This document shows, in pieces, positions 24,110 to 29,755 of a stretch of DNA of 29,755 nucleotides; the first letter of the stretch is position 1, and each line of letters starts with the position of its first letter. A model generated the notes under the pieces. The model was not told the origin of the DNA and did no database searches. It saw only the letters and a program-made list of their open reading frames with translations. The stretch is taken from positions 1 to 29,755 of the forward strand of contig QFQM01000039.1 of NCBI GenBank assembly GCA_003243255.1, read 5' to 3'. The stretch comes from Flavobacterium psychrophilum. Its GTDB lineage: Bacteria; Bacteroidota; Bacteroidia; Flavobacteriales; Flavobacteriaceae. Made by a program: the position numbers and the translations under genes.

Positions 24110-25645
24110 TTAGGCTAAATCAGCCGAAAAACTATCCTGCAGGGCTTTAAGCTGCTCAAGGTAATGGCGTTCGTTGCTCAGGCGCGGTATCTTGTGCTGT
24201 CCGCCAAGCTTGTCCTGTTCCTTCAGCCAGTCATAAAAAAGCTTTGGTCTTGCTACGTTCAATACTAACGGATTCAGCGTCATATTATTGTAGCGTTTGG
24301 CTTCATAGTCGGAGTTAAGTGTCTGCAGGGTTTCATCCAGAACGGTACGGAAATGCTCGGCATCGGCAGGCGGTTCTTTGAATTCAATGATCCACTCATG
24401 CGCCCCTTTCTCTTTTCCGTTCATGAATACGGGAGCAACTGTATAATCAATCACTTCGTGTCCGGTAATTTTGCAGGCTTTAGCAATAGCGGTGTCGGTA
24501 TTTTCTACCATAAGCTCTTCGCCAAAAACATTAATATGGTGCTTGGTCCTTCCGGTTACTTTTATGCGGTACGGATTAACCGATGTAAACCTAACGGTAT
24601 CGCCGATCATATAGCGCCATAGTCCCGAATTGGTCGTGATTACAATTGCATAGTTCTTATCAACCTGTACCTCCGATAGCGGAATTACCCTTTGGTTTAG
24701 TGTTCCGAAAGTATCCATCGGGATAAACTCGTAGAAGATGCCATAGTCGAGCATCAGGAGCAGTTCGTTGCTGTCGTTGCTGTCCTGAATGGCAAAGAAA
24801 CCTTCGGAAGCATTATATATCTCGTAATATTTAAAGTCGGATTTTGGTAGTATCTTTTTGTACTGGTCGCGATACGGTTCAAAGCTTACACCTCCATGAA
24901 AGTACACTTCCAGGTTAGGCCATATTTCCATCAGGTTGCCTTTTCCTGTTTCTTCAAGTGCGCGGTTCATCAGTACCAGCATCCACGAAGGAACACCGGC
25001 AAAACTCGTCACATTTTCGTTGATGGTCTCTTTTACGATGGCAGGTAGTTTGGTTTCCCATTCGCTCATCAGTGATACCTTATTGCTTGGTGTACTGCTG
25101 AATTCGGCCCAGATAGGCATATTGTCTATCAATATGGCCGAGAGGTCGCCAAAGAAAGAGTTGTTGTCCTCATATAGCTGCTTGCTGCCGCCCAGGCGAA
25201 GCGATTTACCTGTAAAGAGTTGCGATTCTTCATTGTTGTTTAAATAAAGGCACAGCAGGTCTTTTGCGGCTTTGTAATGGCAGTCCTCAAGGGCATCGTT
25301 GCTCACTGGAATGAACTTGCTCTTGGCGTTGGTCGTTCCGCTCGATTTGGCAAACCATTTTATCTGGCTCGGCCAAAAAACATTCTGCTCCCCTTTGCGG
25401 GTCTGTTCGATCATGGGCTCCAGTTCTTCATAAGTAGAAACGGGCACCCTTTCAGAAAAAGTTCTATAATTCTTTACGGATGAAAAATCGTGTTTTCTGC
25501 CAACGGAAGTCCCCTCCGCGGTACGGATCAGGTTCATTAGCAGTTCTTCCTGCACCTCATTAGGGTATTTCAGGAACAATTCAATATCATGGATGCGCTT
25601 TTTAAGGATCCACGAAGCAATGGAATTGATAATCGGCAACGCCAT
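24110..25645 (-). CDS. GH3-family acyl-adenylate enzyme
   Basis: 511 aa, cytoplasmic. Named after plant GH3 auxin-conjugating enzymes, a branch of the ANL adenylating superfamily; members activate a carboxylic acid with ATP and join it to an amine such as an amino acid. Motifs: ATP-binding loop SSGTTNAKSK (101-110), a second motif YNASEGFFAIQ (277-287), GDTVRF (348-353) and GRTKHHINVFGEEL (365-378), which lies at the hinge to the C-terminal domain. All needed regions are present. The bacterial substrate is unknown and it is not part of a recognisable biosynthetic cluster. It is divergent from DUF2797 with a palindromic 40-bp gap and precedes a small lipoprotein gene on the same strand. Confidence 0.92.
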   Translation of the reverse strand: MALPIINSIASWILKKRIHDIELFLKYPNEVQEELLMNLIRTAEGTSVGRKHDFSSVKNYRTFSERVPVSTYEELEPMIEQTRKGEQNVFWPSQIKWFAKSSGTTNAKSKFIPVSNDALEDCHYKAAKDLLCLYLNNNEESQLFTGKSLRLGGSKQLYEDNNSFFGDLSAILIDNMPIWAEFSSTPSNKVSLMSEWETKLPAIVKETINENVTSFAGVPSWMLVLMNRALEETGKGNLMEIWPNLEVYFHGGVSFEPYRDQYKKILPKSDFKYYEIYNASEGFFAIQDSNDSNELLLMLDYGIFYEFIPMDTFGTLNQRVIPLSEVQVDKNYAIVITTNSGLWRYMIGDTVRFTSVNPYRIKVTGRTKHHINVFGEELMVENTDTAIAKACKITGHEVIDYTVAPVFMNGKEKGAHEWIIEFKEPPADAEHFRTVLDETLQTLNSDYEAKRYNNMTLNPLVLNVARPKLFYDWLKEQDKLGGQHKIPRLSNERHYLEQLKALQDSFSADLA

Positions 25646-25681
25646 ATTTTAGTATCTTTATGCCCATAAAAATACTAAAAT
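25646..25681. promoter_or_regulatory. Palindromic divergent promoter between GH3 and DUF2797
   Basis: The arms TTTTAGTATCTTTATG (25647-25662) and CATAAAAATACTAAAA (25665-25680) are inverse with one mismatch, 2 nt apart; the outer A/T pair at 25646 and 25681 also matches. Each arm carries a -7-like box, TATCTTTA on plus (25653-25660) and TATTTTTA on minus (25667-25674), each one base off TAnnTTTG. The predicted starts of the two genes fall in the same few bases at the centre. Confidence 0.65.
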
Positions 25682-25685
25682 TTAT

Positions 25686-26483
25686 ATGCAATACGAAGGT
25701 GTTTTAACAAAAATGCAAACAGAGCCCGGCAGCCCGATACAATATTACCTGGTTTTTGAAAGCAGTTTTTTAAACGTAAATCAGCTGTTGGGTAAAGACT
25801 TAGAGATAAATTTTATGGGTTTTCAGTGCCTTAACTGCGGTAAGAAGAAAAAGATATACCGACAGGGATTTTGTTATGATTGTTTTTACAGTTCGGCTGC
25901 TGCGGGCGACTGGATCATGCGTCCGGAACTTAGTACGGCCCATCTGGGTATTGCCGATCGTGACCTTGAATACGAAACCAGGGTACAGGTACAACCGCAC
26001 GTTGTTTATCTTGCCGCGTCAAGTGATATGAAAGTAGGGGTGACCCGCAAAACGCAGGTGCCTACACGCTGGATAGATCAGGGGGCATCGTGGGCTACGC
26101 CTTTGGTTGAAGTGCCTAACCGTTATCTTGCAGGAATTACTGAGGTGGCTCTTAAAAGCCATTTCTCAGATAAGATCAACTGGAAGAAAATGCTGCTGAA
26201 CGATATAGCCCCGATTGACCTTATCGCAAGGCGCAATGAGGTGCGTTCGCTGCTTCCTGATGAGGTAGCTCCCTATTTTGAAACTACTGAAGAGAAACTA
26301 TATACCCTGGATTATCCCGTACTGCAATATCCGCAAAAACTGGGAACGAGCCTTAACCTGTCTAAGACTCCAATCTTTAACGGTAAATTATCCGGAATAA
26401 AAGGGCAATACCTGTTGTTTGAAGATGGTACTGTTTTCAACGTGAGATCTTATGAAGGTTTTGTGGTGCAGATAAACGTTTAG
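25686..26483 (+). CDS. DUF2797 zinc-ribbon protein
   Basis: 265 aa, cytoplasmic. A zinc-ribbon-like cluster C48-x2-C51 and C63-x2-C66 (CLNCGKKKKIYRQGFCYDCF) is followed by a middle region, VVYLAASSDMKVGVTR (107-121 region), with W129 and DQGAS. Its pattern, V-Y-L-A then K-V-G-V-T-R, echoes the GIY-YIG nuclease motif. The C-terminal half has LQYPQKLGTSLNL and KLSGIKGQYLLFEDGTVFNVRSYEG, strand-rich. DUF2797 proteins are widespread in Bacteroidota and of unknown function; a nucleic-acid role is suggested by the zinc cluster and the GIY-YIG likeness but is inference. It is divergent from the GH3 gene. Confidence 0.88.
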   Translation: MQYEGVLTKMQTEPGSPIQYYLVFESSFLNVNQLLGKDLEINFMGFQCLNCGKKKKIYRQGFCYDCFYSSAAAGDWIMRPELSTAHLGIADRDLEYETRVQVQPHVVYLAASSDMKVGVTRKTQVPTRWIDQGASWATPLVEVPNRYLAGITEVALKSHFSDKINWKKMLLNDIAPIDLIARRNEVRSLLPDEVAPYFETTEEKLYTLDYPVLQYPQKLGTSLNLSKTPIFNGKLSGIKGQYLLFEDGTVFNVRSYEGFVVQINV

Positions 26484-26504
26484 CCTCCGTCGTTTTTTTA
26501 GTTA

Positions 26505-26524
26505 CTTGCCTACCGGCAGGCAGG
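26505..26524 (-). repeat. Palindromic element related to 21894-21912
   Basis: On the minus strand CCTGCCTGCCGGTAGGCAAG, which agrees with the 19-nt element at 21894 at about 18 of 20 aligned positions, one of them a gap. It follows DUF2797 by 21 nt. Confidence 0.7.
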
Positions 26525-26574
26525 TTGAGTTTCGGGTTCAGAGTTCTGGGTTGCTTACTCTTACACTTAAAAAT

Positions 26575-26615
26575 AACAAACCCGCCTGATGTTATTTTCA
26601 TCAGGCGGGTTTGTT
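26575..26615. terminator. Bidirectional terminator between DUF2797 and the AsmA-like gene
   Basis: AACAAACCCGCCTGATG (26575-26591), loop TTATTTT, CATCAGGCGGGTTTGTT (26599-26615): a perfect 17-bp stem, G+C-rich in the middle, with A/T runs at both ends so it can work for both convergent genes. Confidence 0.93.
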
Positions 26616-26687
26616 TTATAGGCTTGAGTCAGCGGTTTGAGTCAGCAACCCGAAACCCAAAACTCAATAACACTTAACTGCGCTTTG

Positions 26688-29354
26688 CTATTCTTGTTTT
26701 TTGTCTTTCTTAAATAAGCCGTTGATTAGTTTACCTGCACCTTCTTTAGCTTTGTTCTCCAGTTGTTTCTGGGTTTCGGCATTGGTTTTAGGCGCAGTTG
26801 TTTTGGTGGTGTCAGTGCTTGTTGTTTTACCCCCGCCTAGCAGTTTGTCCAGTGCATCTTTACCTTTAGTGGTAGCCTCATTGATGTATTTATCTTTTTG
26901 TTGCTGTACCAGCTGGTTTGTAAGGTTAGTGGCAGCTTTACCAAGGTCGGTAGATACTTTAGGATTCTTAAAATTACCTGTAAGTACGGCATTTACCGGA
27001 ACTATTATTTTGCTTGGATCACCTTTGGCCTGGGTTATCAGTTTGTTTACGTCACTACCCAGGTATTTTGCAGGAACTTCAAAAGCAACGGTATAGTTCA
27101 TGTTTTGGTCAAACCCGTGCGTACCCTGTATCTTGATTGGAATATCCTGATATTTCAGGTCAATAGGCTTAATCACCACATTACCGTTCTCGAAGGTAAG
27201 CCCGATCTTTTTATTCAGGTCAACTTTTGAAAGATCAAGGAACTTAACGTTAGACGTTAATGCCGTAAGCAATTTCGAGTTTTCAGGGCTAACTTTTGTC
27301 TGAAGCAGCTGCCCAAGCAAATCACCCGAAAGCGATTTAAGGTCAGGCGTCATTTCTTTGGCATCCAGATTACCGCCAACTTTAATGTTGGTGTTCATCT
27401 TACCGGTGATTACACCTACAATAGGAGCAATCGACTTAAGCATGTCAAGCTGGTTGAACGATTGTGTAATATCCACATTGTTAAGAGCAAGATCTACGTT
27501 GAATTTAGGTGTAGCACCTTTGGTAGAAACATCTCCGTTTACTCCTATCTGTCCTCCGAATATGGATGATTTCAGGTTCTGGATGGCAACAGTTTCGTCT
27601 TTAATAATCATTTTGCCCGATACATCTTTCAGGAAAAGGTTATCATATACTACTGTACCTGCTTTTGCAGTGATCGTACAGTCAAGGAATGCAGGGATCT
27701 TAACCGCATCGGTAGCAGCTACCTGCTTAGGGGCTTCTGTTTTTTCAGTACCTTCCGTCTTTGCTTTAGCGGCTGTATTCGCAGCTTCAGGAGCCATAAA
27801 GTCGGCAACTACAAGCTTGTTCGAGCTCATGTTGAAGTTCCCTTTAAGCGTCTGGTCCCTGAAAACAAATCCGTAAAAGTTATCCAGCGTACCGTTGATG
27901 TTAATGTCAGAACCTCCGGTTAGAGCATCAAACTTGCTTAGCGTAATACGGCTCGGGTTGAACTGTACTGCAGCCTCGTTAATTTTTACGGGTTTCGGCA
28001 GGTCGCCTTTATAGGTAAATCCGCTAAGGCTCATGCTACCGTTGTTCTGTATCTTTTCGTACTGGCTGTTTTCAACCGATTTCATGTCAAATTTAGTCGA
28101 AGCATCAGCCCTCAATATACCTGAAAGCGGAATATCAACCTTTACAGGATATGCTTTTGATACATTAGCAAGGTTGATAACTCCTTTAAGCCTTGCATCA
28201 ACAAGAGGGTTGTCTACAATGTTTCTTATGTTGGCACTGGCATCAAATACGTCCTGGTCTATCCTGAAGGATAATTTGTCCAGGTTTACATAAGTATCGT
28301 TAAGCACTCCCGTTTCATTGATAATCTTGGTGTCGATAACAATGTTTTGAACCGATTTTGGCAGGTCAGGATATTTGAATGATGCATTGTTAGATGCAAT
28401 AGCGATGTTGAATTTAGGGATAGAGTTGTCGCCGTTCAATCCGTTTACTTTACCGTTGATGGTAAAATCACCTTCGGTTTTTACCGTTGCAAGGTTGCCT
28501 GAATAAGCTTCAGGCACAAGTCCTAAGAAGTTCTTGAATGATGAGGTAGGAGTTTTGAAAGTGATGTCAATCTGCTGGCCCTGTTCTACCATAGCGAAAC
28601 TACCGTCAAATTCCAACGGCAACTGATTGATAAGAGCCTTATTGTTTTTAAATGTATAGATGCTTTTATCAAGGTCAAGGCCAAGAACAGCATCAAGGCT
28701 AAGTGCTACATTGTTCATATAGTTGGCTTTGTCCATAGTAAGCGAAAGCTTGGCTGTGGTTTTGGTGTCAAGGTCAAGCTTATTGGCTGCCATGTTACCT
28801 TTACCTTCATGATTAAGGCTGTCTATAACCATGTTTAGCTTCGAACGCTCGTCATAGTAACGGAAACGCAGGTTCTCCACTTTGTACTTCTGCATGTTAA
28901 GGGCGAAAGGTTTGCTTTCTTCCTTGCTTGCAGGCTGTTCTTTATCATCTTTTATAGCGATGTCAAAGTTGCCAACACCATCTTTGTTGAAAAGGATGTT
29001 TACAACACCGTTTTTAGTGCCTATGTATTCAATATTCATCGGTTGGCCTTCGTCGTTGAATAACTCTTTAACCGACATATCGAGGTCAATCTCCTCCATG
29101 TATACAAGCGTATCACCGGCAAATGGAGCTTTGTTTACAATGCTCAGTTTCTCAATGGTAACATTGGCTTTAGGAAAACTACGGAAAAGGCTTAGGTCTA
29201 CGTCCTCAAAGGCTACATTAGCATCTACCTTCTCGTTGATGGTTTTTAAAACCAGTTCTTTAATTTTATTCTTGAATAAGAATGGCGTAGCCGCCAGTGC
29301 AATGATTATCACCAGTAAAACGATACCGGTCCATTTTAAAACTTTCTTAACCAT
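26688..29354 (-). CDS. AsmA-family envelope protein
   Basis: 888 aa. One N-terminal membrane helix (about 8-27) with a K-K-x-x-K start, the rest periplasmic. The early region NEKVDANVAFEDVDLSLFRSF followed by PKANVTIEKLSIVNKAPF is the conserved start of the AsmA domain. Long repeating beta-strand units continue, with an AsmA C-terminal region rich in short hydrophobic strands (GLTFENGNVVIKPIDLKYQ, PIKIQGTHGFDQNMNYTVAF). A Thr/Lys/Pro low-complexity tail from about 840 ends in a basic stretch. The family forms bridges carrying phospholipid toward the outer membrane or regulates envelope assembly. It is convergent with DUF2797 and lies downstream of sppA on the same strand, separated from it by a strong terminator. 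Confidence 0.9.
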   Translation of the reverse strand: MVKKVLKWTGIVLLVIIIALAATPFLFKNKIKELVLKTINEKVDANVAFEDVDLSLFRSFPKANVTIEKLSIVNKAPFAGDTLVYMEEIDLDMSVKELFNDEGQPMNIEYIGTKNGVVNILFNKDGVGNFDIAIKDDKEQPASKEESKPFALNMQKYKVENLRFRYYDERSKLNMVIDSLNHEGKGNMAANKLDLDTKTTAKLSLTMDKANYMNNVALSLDAVLGLDLDKSIYTFKNNKALINQLPLEFDGSFAMVEQGQQIDITFKTPTSSFKNFLGLVPEAYSGNLATVKTEGDFTINGKVNGLNGDNSIPKFNIAIASNNASFKYPDLPKSVQNIVIDTKIINETGVLNDTYVNLDKLSFRIDQDVFDASANIRNIVDNPLVDARLKGVINLANVSKAYPVKVDIPLSGILRADASTKFDMKSVENSQYEKIQNNGSMSLSGFTYKGDLPKPVKINEAAVQFNPSRITLSKFDALTGGSDININGTLDNFYGFVFRDQTLKGNFNMSSNKLVVADFMAPEAANTAAKAKTEGTEKTEAPKQVAATDAVKIPAFLDCTITAKAGTVVYDNLFLKDVSGKMIIKDETVAIQNLKSSIFGGQIGVNGDVSTKGATPKFNVDLALNNVDITQSFNQLDMLKSIAPIVGVITGKMNTNIKVGGNLDAKEMTPDLKSLSGDLLGQLLQTKVSPENSKLLTALTSNVKFLDLSKVDLNKKIGLTFENGNVVIKPIDLKYQDIPIKIQGTHGFDQNMNYTVAFEVPAKYLGSDVNKLITQAKGDPSKIIVPVNAVLTGNFKNPKVSTDLGKAATNLTNQLVQQQKDKYINEATTKGKDALDKLLGGGKTTSTDTTKTTAPKTNAETQKQLENKAKEGAGKLINGLFKKDKKQE

Positions 29355-29380
29355 GATAATTTTTAAATTTTGGCTCTAAG

Positions 29381-29398
29381 ATAGAGAATATACTCTAT
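29381..29398. promoter_or_regulatory. Dyad ATAGAG-AATATA-CTCTAT upstream of the AsmA-like gene
   Basis: A perfect 6-bp inverted repeat with a 6-nt AT spacer, 27-44 nt before the ATG at 29354. It could be an operator; no TAnnTTTG match is visible near it, so the promoter position is uncertain. Confidence 0.4.
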
Positions 29399-29466
29399 AA
29401 TAACTTAAAATCAGTGTGATTGTTGTGTGTGTTTTTCTGACATAATGCAGTAACCACTGCTGTTTA

Positions 29467-29506
29467 AAAACAAAAAGCACAATGGTTTCATTGTGCTTTT
29501 TGTTTT
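29467..29506. terminator. Intrinsic terminator after sppA
   Basis: AAAACAAAAAGCACAATG (29467-29484), loop GTTT, CATTGTGCTTTTTGTTTT (29489-29506): a perfect 18-bp stem with A runs on the left and T runs on the right, so it has a U tract for either strand. It stands 15 nt after the sppA stop. Confidence 0.9.
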
Positions 29507-29521
29507 ATTTCCTGTAGTGAT

Positions 29522-29755
29522 TTATCGTATGATAAGTTCATATGGCATCAGTACCTGATTGCCTTTTATCTGGCTCACGCGGCGAATGCGCTCAATAACA
29601 CGGTAGTTTTCTTCGCCTACCTGTTCTTTAATAAGCTCTTCTTTAGTCTGCGTGCTAAGCCCGAACATGCTCAATACCTTGCTGAAGTCTTTTTCATACT
29701 CAGGGTAGTCATATACCGAGTAATCTGTAGTCTTGCCCAGTTTGGCAGCATATGC
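29522..29755 (-). CDS. sppA: Signal peptide peptidase SppA, C-terminal part
   Basis: The 3' end of a minus-strand gene open to the right edge of the window: 77 codons and a TAA at 29522-29524. It has no start inside the window. Residues read from the edge include AKLGKTTDYSVYDYPEYEK, then KEELIKEQVGEENYRVIERI and a conserved-looking tail, GNQVLMPYELIIR. The M-P-Y-E ending and the K-T-D-Y-x-V-x-D-Y-P segment fit the C-terminus of SppA (protease IV), an inner-membrane serine protease that degrades cleaved signal peptides. The catalytic Ser/Lys region is outside the window, so activity cannot be checked. Confidence 0.75.
   Translation of the reverse strand, partial: AYAAKLGKTTDYSVYDYPEYEKDFSKVLSMFGLSTQTKEELIKEQVGEENYRVIERIRRVSQIKGNQVLMPYELIIR

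Noticed and set aside
24110..25645. Glycoside hydrolase family 3 reading of the name GH3
   Set aside because: The sequence has adenylation motifs (SSGTTNAKSK, GDTVRF), so it is the auxin-response GH3 type and not a sugar hydrolase.

Overview
This window looks like chromosomal core DNA of a Flavobacterium-like member of the Bacteroidota (family Flavobacteriaceae). The evidence is the moderately AT-rich composition, repeated TAnnTTTG -7 promoter boxes (some with a TTG about 19-20 nt upstream), the gene set (PorG-like barrel, paired OmpH/Skp proteins, GH97, FadL plus SGNH lipoprotein, GH3-type adenylate enzyme, DUF2797, AsmA-like proteins) and the gene order. Species cannot be named from the sequence alone. 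No rRNA, tRNA, CRISPR, prophage or transposase gene was seen.

Layout. Positions 1-8700 are mostly minus-strand. A CBS/ACT protein and nadK are followed by an envelope cluster, porG - uppS - bamA - long ompH - short ompH, which ends at a terminator. murI follows with its own promoter almost touching its start codon. The 3' end of a hexapeptide-repeat gene lies at the left edge. Divergent from the CBS gene are pdxJ and an alpha/beta hydrolase, and convergent with these is a DUF748/AsmA-like protein. Positions 12.3-15.2 kb hold an OmpP1/FadL channel with an SGNH-hydrolase lipoprotein. Then come a small four-helix membrane protein, and tig, clpP and clpX (ribosome-side folding and ATP-dependent proteolysis), separated by hairpins. 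A SusB-like GH97 glucosidase follows at 19.7-21.8 kb.

Positions 21.8-23.9 kb are the unusual part. Three small genes of unknown role sit in a dense patch of short palindromic repeats of at least five families. One is a nested BIME-like structure in which a 19-nt palindrome appears to have inserted into another repeat. Near-identical repeat copies flank a small membrane/PH-like gene.

Positions 24.1-26.5 kb hold a GH3-family adenylate-forming enzyme and a DUF2797 zinc-ribbon protein, transcribed apart from a 40-bp gap that is almost entirely one near-perfect palindrome carrying mirror-image -7-like boxes. The window ends with a large AsmA-like protein and the C-terminus of the SppA signal peptide peptidase, both on the minus strand.

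How the genes relate: BamA, Skp-like chaperones, PorG, UppS, MurI, the two AsmA-like proteins and SppA all serve envelope construction or quality control. ClpP, ClpX and trigger factor handle cytoplasmic protein quality. FadL with SGNH, and GH97, suggest acquisition of hydrophobic and alpha-glucan nutrients. Product names come from motif recognition by eye; no database search was run.
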